24,980 nucleotides of DNA from UBA3907 sp033810155 (GCA_033810155.1 JAPXKJ010000017.1:1-24980), one strand, 5' to 3'; shown: positions 14,439-22,760, counted from the first letter of the stretch. Translations and numbers: made by a program. Notes: generated from the letters alone by a model not told the origin.

Positions 14439-15464
14439 TTGGCACTTGATGAAAGGAAAGCTCAGATACTTGCGGCAGTTGTCGAGGAGCATGTAAAGAC
14501 TGGGCTACCTGTTGGTTCAAGGGCTGTGGCGCGAAGGTATCGGTTGGGGGTTAGCCCTGCTACCATCAGAAATGAGATGGGCGACTTGGAGGAAATGGGA
14601 TACCTCGGCAAGACACACGCTTCTTCAGGGAGAGTGCCATCAGACAAAGGCTACAGGATGTACGTGGACGAACTAATGGGTGATATCAGGCTCTCCCAGC
14701 GCGAATCCCAAATGCTGGAATCCCTCTTTCGGTCGAAGATAAAAGATGTAGAGTCACTGCTTAAGGAAGTAGTCAAGGCGCTGTCGGAAGCCACGAACTA
14801 TCTTGCCTTCGTGCTTGGACCGGAATATGAGACGACCACTATCGATGCCATACACCTATTGCCTGTTACGATGGATAAGGCGTTGCTGGTGATAGTGAGC
14901 GATATGGGTTTTGTTGAAAATTGTTTGATAAGGGTTCCGCCAATGTCAAGGGAAGAAATGGAATATGTCTCGGAAATACTAGCCGAACAGCTCTGCCATG
15001 TGAGTCTGAGCAAAGTGAAAGACAGAGCCCAAGCGCTGCTCAAACGCGAAACATCACGGTATGCGGACGTAATTGCGCAGGTAGCGGAGTTTCTTGAAAG
15101 CATGACAGAAGAACCAGAATCAGAAAGGTTGTACATGGGAGGAGCGGTCCAGCTACTGAGGCAGCCGGAATTCAAGGATATTAGCCGAGTACAGGATCTC
15201 ATGCAGACGCTTGAAAACGGTTCCTTGGTGAAAAACATCGCTGCAACGCAGCCTCCTACTACAGATCCGGCAATTATGATCGGGGAAGAAAACGAAATTG
15301 AAACTGTGAAAGAGTTCAGCTTCGTATATGGAACTTTTAGGGTTAGAGGAACCGAAGGAAAGATAGGCCTTCTCGGGCCGAAAAGGATGAACTACCCTAG
15401 GGCGGTAGCAATAGTGAGGTTCTTCGAAAACAACCTAAATGATGTATTCGAAAAAAGAAACTAA
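14439..15464 (+). CDS. hrcA: Heat-inducible transcription repressor HrcA
   Basis: 341 residues, the usual length. The N-terminal winged helix reads ALDERKAQILAAVVEEHV, then GLPVGSRAVARRYRLGVS and PATIRNEMGDLEEMGYL; the GRVPSDKGYRMYVD block follows, and the C-terminal GAF-like and dimerisation regions end with GTFRVRGTEGKIGLLGPKRMNYPRAVAIVRFFENNL, a strong HrcA signature. TTG start, seven bases after AAGGAGGGG. It binds CIRCE to repress its own operon. In many bacteria HrcA needs GroEL to stay active. Here the operon encodes an archaeal-type chaperonin instead, so that feedback partner may differ (inference). Confidence 0.97.
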   Translation: MALDERKAQILAAVVEEHVKTGLPVGSRAVARRYRLGVSPATIRNEMGDLEEMGYLGKTHASSGRVPSDKGYRMYVDELMGDIRLSQRESQMLESLFRSKIKDVESLLKEVVKALSEATNYLAFVLGPEYETTTIDAIHLLPVTMDKALLVIVSDMGFVENCLIRVPPMSREEMEYVSEILAEQLCHVSLSKVKDRAQALLKRETSRYADVIAQVAEFLESMTEEPESERLYMGGAVQLLRQPEFKDISRVQDLMQTLENGSLVKNIAATQPPTTDPAIMIGEENEIETVKEFSFVYGTFRVRGTEGKIGLLGPKRMNYPRAVAIVRFFENNLNDVFEKRN

Positions 15465-15481
15465 TACTGTTCTTGCGGGCG

Positions 15482-15514
15482 AGGACTGCGACTGGAAATG
15501 ACGCAGGCCTTTTT
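15482..15514 (+). terminator. Candidate intrinsic terminator or attenuator between hrcA and the chaperonin
   Basis: The arm AGGACTGCG pairs with CGCAGGCCT (eight of nine pairs, one A/G mismatch) around an 11-base loop, followed by TTTTT overlapping the end of the stem. It is weaker than the other terminators in the window, so partial read-through is likely. Confidence 0.5.
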
Positions 15515-15532
15515 GTACCGCTTGCTAGCACA

Positions 15533-15575
15533 TTGCTATGGCACTAGATTTTGTTCTATACTCAGAACGTATAGA
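15533..15575 (+). promoter_or_regulatory. Candidate second promoter with overlapping inverted repeat before the chaperonin gene
   Basis: TTGCTA (15533-15538), 18 bases, TATACT (15557-15562). The -10 overlaps an inverted repeat TCTATAC-N7-GTATAGA (15555-15575). Together with the possible terminator just upstream, this could give the chaperonin its own control. Arms of seven bases occur by chance several times in 25 kb, so this is a suggestion only. Confidence 0.4.
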
Positions 15576-15605
15576 GAAATGTGACAGGATCCGGGAGGGA
15601 CTTAA

Positions 15606-17195
15606 GTGACGCTGAGACAAGCAACCCAGGGTTCGGAGATTGACGAGAAACTAGCAGCTCTTTTGACAAATGTGAATGCTGTTCGCGCCATCGCGTCGGC
15701 AGTTGAAGGGACCATAGGACCCAAGGGATTGGATACCCTTTTGGTGGATAGATACGGCGAGGTGGTTATCACAAATGACGGCATGACTATTTTGACCCGA
15801 ATGGATGTAAATCATCCTGCCGCTAAAATGGTCATTAACACTGCAAAAGCGCAAGAAGAAGAGGTCGGAGATGGGACTACCACTGCTACTATCATAGCAG
15901 GCGCCTTGGTTACTGAGGGTTTTAATCAGGTTGCAAGAGGTGTGCCTGTAACCAGGGTAATCGAGGGTATAAAGATCGGGATCTCAAGAGCTGCAGAGTA
16001 CATTGAGGAAAAGTCCACTCCGGTTTTAGGAGTTGAAGATCCCATACTGCATAAGATTGCGCTTGTAGCCGGAAGGGATAATGTGGACATAGCGGATCTT
16101 GTAATTGCGGCTGCCAAAATGATCGGCGAAGAGAAATTGAAAGACACAAAGTTCAAGTTCTCCGAGATTATTACAGCAAAAGAAGGCGCCAGCAACCAAG
16201 TATTTCCAGGGATTATTATAGATAAGAAAAGGCTAAACGAAGAGATGCCTGAGGATATAGAAGAGCCATTGGTACTTGTGGTAGACGATGCCCTTCAACC
16301 TGAGGAAGTAGAGGAAGAAGCACTGGCTACAGAAGCGGGTTTTCGAAGATATATGGAGCTTCAAGAACAATTCAAGCGGAACATTGAAAAGATAGTCGAT
16401 CTTGGCGTGAAATTTGTTGTTATAGATAAAGGCATAAGTGACGTGGCCGAAGAGCTTCTTACCGACGCAGGAGTCATGGTTGCGGCAAGAGTAGCCTCCC
16501 GAGATGTGCGCAAGGTTTCAGAGCATACGGGAGCAAGGCCGGTAAAGAGGACCGGGTTGAACAAACCTGCGGAAGAATTGGCCAAATATCTAGGCCGTGC
16601 CGAGCGAGTGTATGAGGACGAAAAACTAAAATGCATAAGAGTATTGGGCGGCAAGGGAAAATCTACCGCTACCATATTGGTTGGGGCAAGCACTGAAGAG
16701 GTGCGAGGTGAACGCGAACGAATATGTAATGATGCCGCATGTTCTGTTCAAGCTGCGATAAGAGGCGGTATTGTTCCCGGAGGCGGTGCAATTGAAATAG
16801 CTTGTGCTAGGGAAGTTGAAAAACTTCGTTCTAGCCAAAGAGGGATGCAGGCTTATGGCCTTTTGTGTGTTACAGAAGCTCTAAAAAAGCCGTTTGCCCA
16901 AATTGTAGCGAACGCGGGTTTTAACCCTCTGGAAAAAACCGGTGATGTTATGGCCCGTCAAACCGAGGAAGACGATCCTAACTTGGCGGTTGACTGTGAG
17001 ACCGGAGATGTGAGAAATATGTTGGAATTAGGAATACTTGATCCTGCTCCTGTAAAGATCCATGCGTTTAAAGCCGCCATGGAAATAGCGTGTGCGATTC
17101 TGCGGATTGATACCATCATAAAGAAGAAAGATGATGAGGAGCCGAACGGCAAAAAAGGCGAACAATCATATAGATCTTTGGAGGAAGGCTTTTGA
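15606..17195 (+). CDS. Archaeal-type (group II-like, 'group III') chaperonin, TCP-1/thermosome family
   Basis: 529 residues. Nucleotide-site motifs are GTIGPKGLDTLL (about 36-46), VITNDGMTIL (54-63), GDGTTT (88-93), the catalytic-Asp helix NDAACSV (Asp about 376) and VPGGGA (390-395). The apical segment around 225-262 (QPEEVEEEALATEAGFRRYMEL and on) fits the helical protrusion that acts as a built-in lid in group II chaperonins, so no GroES is needed. The C terminus is charged and lacks the GGM tail of GroEL. GTG start six bases after GGGAGGG. The dnaJ start overlaps its stop by four bases, which means tight coupling. Bacterial homologues are known from a subset of Firmicutes, where they are found in dnaK-type heat-shock operons; transfer from archaea is the accepted view. 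Confidence 0.95.
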   Translation: MTLRQATQGSEIDEKLAALLTNVNAVRAIASAVEGTIGPKGLDTLLVDRYGEVVITNDGMTILTRMDVNHPAAKMVINTAKAQEEEVGDGTTTATIIAGALVTEGFNQVARGVPVTRVIEGIKIGISRAAEYIEEKSTPVLGVEDPILHKIALVAGRDNVDIADLVIAAAKMIGEEKLKDTKFKFSEIITAKEGASNQVFPGIIIDKKRLNEEMPEDIEEPLVLVVDDALQPEEVEEEALATEAGFRRYMELQEQFKRNIEKIVDLGVKFVVIDKGISDVAEELLTDAGVMVAARVASRDVRKVSEHTGARPVKRTGLNKPAEELAKYLGRAERVYEDEKLKCIRVLGGKGKSTATILVGASTEEVRGERERICNDAACSVQAAIRGGIVPGGGAIEIACAREVEKLRSSQRGMQAYGLLCVTEALKKPFAQIVANAGFNPLEKTGDVMARQTEEDDPNLAVDCETGDVRNMLELGILDPAPVKIHAFKAAMEIACAILRIDTIIKKKDDEEPNGKKGEQSYRSLEEGF

Positions 17196-18358
17196 GCAAG
17201 GACTATTACGAAATACTTGGCGTGAGCAAAGATGCGGATCAGGATGAGATTAAGCAGGCGTTCAGAAAACTCGCTAAAAAGTACCATCCCGACGCGAATT
17301 CAGACGACCCGACTGCTGAAGCCAAGTTCAAAGAAATAAACGAGGCATATGAGGTACTATCGGATCCCGATAAGCGTTCGAATTACGATGCTTACGGGAA
17401 TGCTGAGGGACCGGTTTTTCAAGGAGGCGGTTACGGAGGAGGCCAGGATCCATTTGGAAGGATTTTTGGCGACTTCGGCGGTTCTCCATTTGGCGATATT
17501 TTCGACCAGTTTGAGAACCTTTTCGGCGGATCTTCGAGGCGCACACGAGCTGAAACGGGCCCGGTACGAGGTAGAGATATAGAAACCGTCATAGAGATAT
17601 CTCTTGAAGAAGCTTTTACCGGAGTGGAAAAAGACGTCACTGTGCGCAGGGTGGAGCAATGTTCGCATTGCGGAGGGACAGGTGCTGAACCGGGTTCGAA
17701 AGTGACCACATGTGCGACTTGTCACGGAACGGGCCAAGTTAGGAGCACCGTAAACACCATGTTTGGTACAATGACCACTATGAGGACTTGCCCTACTTGT
17801 GGAGGAACGGGCAAAACCGTAGAGAGACCATGCGCTCAATGTGGTGGTTCCGGTGAAACCGTCGAAGATGCGGTCATATCTGTGAAAATACCGGCAGGAG
17901 CAGATTCAGGACTACGCCTGCGATTGGCAGGTCAAGGCGATGCGGGCAAGAGAGGAGGTCCTTCCGGGGATCTCTATGTTACTGTGATGGTAAAGCCCCA
18001 TGCTTTATTCCAGCGGCAGGGCGATGACTTAATCTTGGATAGAGTAATAAGTTTCCCTCTTGCCGCTCTCGGTGGCGTGGTAAGCGTCCCTACGCTCGAC
18101 GGGGAAGTGGATCTCACTGTTCCGGCCGGAACTCAACCTGGCGCAGTGCTTCGGCTTAGGGGGAAGGGGATGCCCAGACTTCGCGGGAAAAGCCGCGGAG
18201 ATATGCTTGTGCGTCTCAACGTAAGAGTACCGACAAGGCTTGCTCCTGAAGAAAAAGAGATACTCATGCAGTTAGGGGTATTGGAAGGAGAGGAGATTTC
18301 GGGCGGCAAATCGTTTTTCAAGCGGCTTAAAGACGCAGTCGGCGGAAAAGACGATTGA
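17192..18358 (+). CDS. dnaJ: Chaperone protein DnaJ (type I, with zinc fingers)
   Basis: 388 residues. J domain with the HPD motif (KYHPDA, residues 32-34), Gly/Phe-rich linker (about 76-115), and four CxxCxGxG zinc repeats with Cys pairs at 157/160, 174/177, 200/203 and 214/217. The C-terminal substrate-binding domains include VKIPAGADSGLRLRLAGQG, GGVVSVPTLDGEVDL and LRLRGKGMPRLRG. All parts of a full DnaJ are intact. The start is TTG 17192, overlapping the chaperonin stop, with GGAGGA seven bases ahead. DnaJ normally works with DnaK and GrpE, which are not next to it, so its Hsp70 partner must be elsewhere or it may cooperate with the chaperonin (inference). Confidence 0.97.
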   Translation: MSKDYYEILGVSKDADQDEIKQAFRKLAKKYHPDANSDDPTAEAKFKEINEAYEVLSDPDKRSNYDAYGNAEGPVFQGGGYGGGQDPFGRIFGDFGGSPFGDIFDQFENLFGGSSRRTRAETGPVRGRDIETVIEISLEEAFTGVEKDVTVRRVEQCSHCGGTGAEPGSKVTTCATCHGTGQVRSTVNTMFGTMTTMRTCPTCGGTGKTVERPCAQCGGSGETVEDAVISVKIPAGADSGLRLRLAGQGDAGKRGGPSGDLYVTVMVKPHALFQRQGDDLILDRVISFPLAALGGVVSVPTLDGEVDLTVPAGTQPGAVLRLRGKGMPRLRGKSRGDMLVRLNVRVPTRLAPEEKEILMQLGVLEGEEISGGKSFFKRLKDAVGGKDD

Positions 18359-18382
18359 GCAAATAACGTGTGATATCTTCTG

Positions 18383-18403
18383 CCCGGCTCTGGCCGGGTT
18401 TTT
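18383..18403 (+). terminator. Terminator after dnaJ
   Basis: Stem CCCGGC/GCCGGG with a TCTG loop, followed by TTTTT. It separates the heat-shock operon from rsmE and the later genes. Confidence 0.9.
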
Positions 18404-18453
18404 CGATAGGTACGATGTTGTGTTGGGATATACTTTCAAAGAGGTTGATCACA

Positions 18454-19239
18454 GTGGCTCACATGTTGCGCAGCACCCCGCCCCGGTTTTTTGTGGATCC
18501 CTCATGCATTTCCGCAGATTCGGTGGTATTGACTGGGGACGTTTTGCATCACGCGTTGACTCAAAGGTTGAGGCCGAATGAGATCTTTCATGCGGTGCCC
18601 GAAACATTTTATGGGGAACATCCTCAGTCGAGGCCTATTGAGGCGTGTGTCGTGAGAGTCTTATCCGTCACTAAGGAAGAACTATTAGGGGAGATCATCG
18701 AAAGATACCAGGTCGTATCTCCACCTTATGAGATACACCTTTACCCAGCGGTGCTCAAGGGTGAGAAATTCGACTTGGTTGTAGAAAAGAGCGTAGAGTT
18801 GGGATGTGCGTCGATTACTCCGGTACTCACCGCAAGGTGTATACCTAGGCTCGATGCTGAGAAGAAATCTACACGAATTCTCCGGTGGGAAAAAATCGCA
18901 AGATCAGCCGCAGAACAGTCTGGTCGTTCAGCTATCCCTCGGATAAACGAAGTAGCAACCTTTGAGGATGTTGTTTCAAAAACGCTTTCCGGTAAGCTTC
19001 TTATAGCCTTGGAGAGGCGGCATATGTGCGTAAGCATCTCGAAAGCGGTTGGCGCTTCAAAGCAGGTTTCTGTTCTAATTGGACCTGAGGGTGGATTTGA
19101 AGCGCACGAAATAGAATTGGCTCTGTCCAAGAGATTCTCTCCTGTTAGCCTTGGACCTTACGTACTAAGAGCTGAGACTGCTTCAATTGCGGCATGTGCG
19201 ATACTCATGGAAATCATGTCAAAGGATGATATGGCATAG
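18454..19239 (+). CDS. rsmE: 16S rRNA (uracil(1498)-N(3))-methyltransferase RsmE
   Basis: 261 residues. N-terminal PUA-like domain (PRFFVDPSC, then LTGDVLHHALTQRLRPNE), followed by the SPOUT methyltransferase domain with the trefoil-knot motifs VLIGPEGGFEAHEIELA and LGPYVLRAETASIAACAI, which bind S-adenosylmethionine. It methylates U1498 in the decoding centre of 16S rRNA. GTG 18454 is chosen because GAGGT lies eight bases ahead. The frame is open from 18370, but that would overlap the terminator and lacks a site. In Firmicutes rsmE commonly follows dnaJ (often with prmA, missing here). It ends a few bases before the mtaB region, so the two are likely co-transcribed. Confidence 0.95.
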   Translation: MAHMLRSTPPRFFVDPSCISADSVVLTGDVLHHALTQRLRPNEIFHAVPETFYGEHPQSRPIEACVVRVLSVTKEELLGEIIERYQVVSPPYEIHLYPAVLKGEKFDLVVEKSVELGCASITPVLTARCIPRLDAEKKSTRILRWEKIARSAAEQSGRSAIPRINEVATFEDVVSKTLSGKLLIALERRHMCVSISKAVGASKQVSVLIGPEGGFEAHEIELALSKRFSPVSLGPYVLRAETASIAACAILMEIMSKDDMA

Positions 19240-19284
19240 GCGTTGCGATATAGATGCAATCTAATCTGGCGGAGGAAGTTATTG

Positions 19285-20628
19285 TTGAGCGATAAGAAAA
19301 CGGTATCCTTTAAGACGTTCGGATGCAAACTTAATCAATACGACACGGACTTTCTTAGACAGTCTTTTGAAGACGCTGGATACGAAACGCGTGTCGCAGG
19401 TCCTTCAGATATTGTGGTTATAAACACTTGTGCTGTTACATCTAGAAGCGCGGCCAAATGTAGACAAGCCATACGGGCGGCGGCCCGAGCAGGTGCTAAG
19501 GTACTGGTCACTGGCTGCTATGCCCAGGTTGCTTATGAAGAAATAGCAAGTATTCCTGGAGTGATTGGGGTAACTGGGGTCGTGAACCGTTCCGGCTTAG
19601 TAGACGTCGCTGAAAGGGCTCTTTCTGACGGAGAGAAAGTCGTTGATGTACGGCCGCACGGAGAAGAGGCCATTTTTGAAGAAACTCCCGTGCGAGAACC
19701 GAGTCTTACCAGGGCTTTTTTGAAAATCCAGGAAGGGTGCAACGATTATTGCACGTATTGTATAGTCCCTTATGCGCGCGGGCCGTCACGATCGAGGCCT
19801 CTAGAAGACATCCTTTTAGAAGCTCGGGAATTGGTAGAAAGAGGATACAAGGAGATCGTCCTTACAGGGACTCATTTGGGTCTTTACGGCAAAGACTTTG
19901 CCCGAGATATATGCGGACATAGTGACGCATACGTAGGTCAGGGCGTTAGTCTTGCAGATGTGATACACTCCCTTACACAGATTGACGGGCTTTTGAGGCT
20001 GAGAATAAGTTCTCTCGAGCCCCATGATGTGACGCCCGATCTGATAGACTGTTTCAGATATCCAGAGGTATGCCATCATCTTCATTTACCTCTTCAGAGC
20101 GGAAGTGACAGGATCCTAAAAAGCATGGGTAGACGATATGATGTGAAGAGCTTCTTGAAAATAGTGGAGGATGTAAAAAAGGTTGCCCCTGATATAGGGA
20201 TATCTGCAGACATCATGGTGGGTTTTCCAGGCGAAAAAGATAGCGATTTTGAAGACACGTTGAACGTGATGAGGGCTGTTAGGTTCTCACGGGTTCATGT
20301 GTTTCAGTACTCTCCTAGGCCAGGGACCCCTGCTAGTAGGTTTTCCGCAAAAGTTCCCGAGAGAGAAAAAGAGAAGCGGAGCAAAGAAGCGATTTCCCTT
20401 GGACGTGAACTATCTCTTAAGTTTCATGAAAGACTGCTCGGCAGAAACATAGAGGTTCTCGTAGAAGAAGACAAGACTAAAGATGGCCTTCTACAAGGGG
20501 TCACGAGAAACTATGTGAAGGTATGGTTTGAAGGACCTGAAGAACTCCAAGGACAGATCATAGAAGTGCTTCCACAAGAAGCCAGGCATGATGGACTTGT
20601 TGCGACGTGCTCTAATAGGGCAGTTTAG
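19285..20628 (+). CDS. mtaB: tRNA t6A37 methylthiotransferase MtaB
   Basis: 447 residues. N-terminal methylthiotransferase domain with cluster ligands at Cys 14 (FKTFGCKLNQYD), Cys 49 (INTCAVT) and Cys 78 (VTGCYAQ). The radical SAM cluster is CNDYCTYC (Cys 152, 156, 159), followed by ARGPSRSRPLEDI, HLHLPLQSGSDRIL and DIMVGFPGE. The C-terminal TRAM-like region begins near NIEVLVEE. It converts t6A to ms2t6A at position 37 of tRNAs reading ANN codons. The TTG at 19285 lies eight bases after GGAGGA, which decides the start against the longer frame from 19243. It sits in the dnaJ-rsmE-mtaB order common in Firmicutes. Confidence 0.95.
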   Translation: MSDKKTVSFKTFGCKLNQYDTDFLRQSFEDAGYETRVAGPSDIVVINTCAVTSRSAAKCRQAIRAAARAGAKVLVTGCYAQVAYEEIASIPGVIGVTGVVNRSGLVDVAERALSDGEKVVDVRPHGEEAIFEETPVREPSLTRAFLKIQEGCNDYCTYCIVPYARGPSRSRPLEDILLEARELVERGYKEIVLTGTHLGLYGKDFARDICGHSDAYVGQGVSLADVIHSLTQIDGLLRLRISSLEPHDVTPDLIDCFRYPEVCHHLHLPLQSGSDRILKSMGRRYDVKSFLKIVEDVKKVAPDIGISADIMVGFPGEKDSDFEDTLNVMRAVRFSRVHVFQYSPRPGTPASRFSAKVPEREKEKRSKEAISLGRELSLKFHERLLGRNIEVLVEEDKTKDGLLQGVTRNYVKVWFEGPEELQGQIIEVLPQEARHDGLVATCSNRAV

Positions 20629-20694
20629 GGATGGGATCACTCGAATTAGCGTAGTTACGGACGCTTATGGAATTCAGTTCAGGAGGTTTCCAAT

Positions 20695-21837
20695 GTGCGA
20701 GTCGTTCTTTTGTTTGGAGGAAGGTCAGGGGAACACGAAGTATCTGTTAAGTCGGCCAGGTCGGTGTTTTTTGCCCTGCTTGACAGCGGATTTGATGTAC
20801 TTGCAGTTGGCATTACTAAAGACGGGCGATGGGTATTTATAGAAGAGCCGAGACGGGTTTTCGAAGAAGGCTGCACTGAGGTGACTACAGATCTAGGCGA
20901 TTCATGCTACGTGTTGCCTGACCCTTCGAGATCCGGCTTGTGGATAAATGGCAGCGGGAAGCGTGTTCCTCTCAAGTCAGAATTGGACCAGTGCCCCTCA
21001 TATGCCCGTAGCGATCGCGATATGGATGTGGATGCAGTTTTCCCTCTACTGCACGGTTCGTTTGGGGAAGACGGGACGATTCAGGGGCTCTTGGACCTCT
21101 CTGGATTGCCATATGTGGGTTCCGGGACTCTTGCATCCTCAGTGTGCATGGATAAGGATTCAGCCAAGATGATCATGTCCTATCACGGTATACCTTTTGT
21201 TCCATACCTAAAGGTTGAGCGTTGGTCCTTCAGAAGGAAAAGAGATGAGGTTCTGAGAGGGTTATTGGATCGCTTGACTTTCCCTGCGTTTGTCAAACCT
21301 TCAGGATCGGGATCAAGCCTTGGGGTCAGCAAAGTTAAAGATGCAGGCGGCCTTCCGCAAGCCCTGGATAAGGCCTTCTTGTACGATGTCAAAGCCTTGA
21401 TTGAACCTGCTCAGGAAGGGTGTCTGGAGATCGAATGTGCTGTGCTAGGGAATGAGGATCCCAAGGCATCTGTGCCGGGTCAGATCATTCCTTCTCGGGA
21501 GTTCTATGACTATGAAGCGAAGTACATAGACACAAGCACGCGATTAGTGATCCCTGCTCCCTTAGACGAAGATCTCACCGAGAGGGTCCGGGAGATTTCA
21601 ATTGCCACCTTTAGGGCAACGGGTTGTAGCGGCTTGGCACGAGTGGATATGTTCGTAGATACCGAGTCTAGGAGCATACGCGTGAGTGAAGTGAACACTA
21701 TGCCAGGTTTTACCGATGTTAGCATGTACCCGAAGCTTTGGGAGGCATCTGGCGTGCCATACAGCGTATTAGTGGAGAAACTCGTCTACCTCGCTCTTGA
21801 CAGAAAAAATGCACTTGAGCGGCGTCATTGGGTTTAG
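20695..21837 (+). CDS. ddl: D-alanine--D-alanine ligase
   Basis: 380 residues. Opening LLFGGRSGEHEVSVKSA, then PLLHGSFGEDGTIQGLLDLSGLPYVGSG, the ATP-grasp core PAFVKPSGSGSSLGVSKV, EIECAVLGNE and RVDMFVDTESRSIRVSEVNTMPGFT, where the DxN-type metal ligands lie. The omega-loop reads YDYEAKYID, with a Tyr after Lys as expected for D-Ala-D-Ala rather than D-Ala-D-lactate ligases. It makes the dipeptide end of peptidoglycan precursors. GTG start eight bases after AGGAGG (20681-20686). About 66 bases separate it from mtaB with no terminator, so it may be read from the same transcript. Confidence 0.96.
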   Translation: MRVVLLFGGRSGEHEVSVKSARSVFFALLDSGFDVLAVGITKDGRWVFIEEPRRVFEEGCTEVTTDLGDSCYVLPDPSRSGLWINGSGKRVPLKSELDQCPSYARSDRDMDVDAVFPLLHGSFGEDGTIQGLLDLSGLPYVGSGTLASSVCMDKDSAKMIMSYHGIPFVPYLKVERWSFRRKRDEVLRGLLDRLTFPAFVKPSGSGSSLGVSKVKDAGGLPQALDKAFLYDVKALIEPAQEGCLEIECAVLGNEDPKASVPGQIIPSREFYDYEAKYIDTSTRLVIPAPLDEDLTERVREISIATFRATGCSGLARVDMFVDTESRSIRVSEVNTMPGFTDVSMYPKLWEASGVPYSVLVEKLVYLALDRKNALERRHWV

Positions 21838-21845
21838 GGTATAAT
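21815..21845 (+). promoter_or_regulatory. Candidate promoter at the 3' end of ddl
   Basis: TTGAGC (21815-21820), 19 bases, and a perfect TATAAT (21840-21845). It lies across the ddl stop codon and about 37 bases before the next start codon. The spacer is longer than ideal. Confidence 0.5.
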
Positions 21846-21881
21846 ATAAAAGGTAAAGAAGTAAGAACAGGAGCAATAGAT

Positions 21882-22445
21882 ATGAAGGATGAAGTTCCGC
21901 ACAGTTTTTACGAACGTAATCCTGAAACAGGCAACTACATTATCGAGATATCGTTGGATAGATACGCAGATATATTCAACGAGTGGGACCACGCTACATA
22001 CGGCAGGCGCGATATGGATCCTGAACTGGCGTTTTTCTTAGAAGAATGCTCTGAAGAGATCCCTATGCAGTATGGCGTAGATCTAGTGTTCTACCTCCCC
22101 AAACGGGCTAAGGATCTGGAAAAAGAGAGGATAATAAGCGAAGTTATCCGACATTATTACGCCTTTTACGCTGGAGTTGAACGGAGAACTTTGGCTCGCG
22201 CCTATAAACAACAGGTAAACTACGCTTTGTTGGCGATTGGATTACTGGCTGTCGCTTACGTGATAAACTTTTTGCAGGAAACCGTATTTGTATCCATCGC
22301 TAAAGAAGGGCTCATCATAGGCAGCTGGGTGTTTCTTTGGGGGAGCATATCTTTTTTCACTTTTGATCGCGGGAAACAAATCGAGAAGATAAAGGGTTAC
22401 GAAAGGCTGTCGAAAGCAGATATTCGTTTTAGATATGACGAATAG
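21882..22445 (+). CDS. Membrane protein of unknown function, soluble domain plus two TM helices
   Basis: 187 residues; I do not recognise the family. The first 110 residues look like a cytoplasmic alpha/beta domain (NYIIEISLDRYADIFNEWDHA, then DMDPELAFFLEECSEEIP, then GVDLVFYLPKRAKDLEKERI). Two hydrophobic helices follow at about 112-131 and 143-161, and then a basic tail (DRGKQIEKIKGYERL). There is no signal peptide. The pattern 'Pro-Asp-x-Glu-Leu...Phe-Leu-Glu-x-Cys...Ile-Pro' looks conserved rather than random. ATG start with AGGAG about nine bases ahead, downstream of its own TATAAT-type promoter. Neighbours are cell-wall and ribosome genes, which give no firm hint of function. Confidence 0.8.
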   Translation: MKDEVPHSFYERNPETGNYIIEISLDRYADIFNEWDHATYGRRDMDPELAFFLEECSEEIPMQYGVDLVFYLPKRAKDLEKERIISEVIRHYYAFYAGVERRTLARAYKQQVNYALLAIGLLAVAYVINFLQETVFVSIAKEGLIIGSWVFLWGSISFFTFDRGKQIEKIKGYERLSKADIRFRYDE

Positions 22446-22524
22446 AAGTTCACGGCGTGTTTTGCATGATGACTGTGTAACATGGCAAAACACATGTGTC
22501 TTTCGTGGAGGGTGAAGAGCAGAT

Positions 22525-22758
22525 ATGCCAGGTTTTGAGCATATGGGAAAGATGCTGATTTTTATAGGCATCTTCATCGTGGTTATGGGCATCCTTGTGG
22601 TGCTATGGGGAAAGGTACCAGGGTTGGGCAGACTGCCTGGGGATATTTACATCGACGGGGAGAACTTCAGGTTTTTCTTTCCGGTGGTATCTTGTCTATT
22701 GATTAGCGTATGCTTGACAATTATCATTAATTTGGTCATGTGGTTTCTTGGGAAGTAA
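22525..22758 (+). CDS. DUF2905 family small membrane protein
   Basis: 77 residues. Two hydrophobic helices (about 9-28 and 50-75) are joined by the signature GKVPGLGRLPGDIYIDGENFRFFFPVVSCLLIS. That matches the DUF2905 family of small bacterial membrane proteins with no known role, often found near Holliday-junction or tRNA-modification genes. It starts at ATG with GGAGGGTGA upstream, about 80 bases after the unknown membrane protein, and both may share a transcript. Confidence 0.88.
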   Translation: MPGFEHMGKMLIFIGIFIVVMGILVVLWGKVPGLGRLPGDIYIDGENFRFFFPVVSCLLISVCLTIIINLVMWFLGK

Positions 22759-22760
22759 GC

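Noticed and set aside
11030..15506. ACTGGAAATGA plus GCAG shared between the sequence before repeat copy 3 and the gap before the chaperonin
   Set aside because: A 15-of-16 base match between two places in 25 kb is expected several times by chance, and the 29-bp repeat core is not present at the second site.
18404..18440. TATACT as a promoter for rsmE
   Set aside because: The -10 is good, but no acceptable -35 lies 16-18 bases upstream and there is no extended -10 TG.
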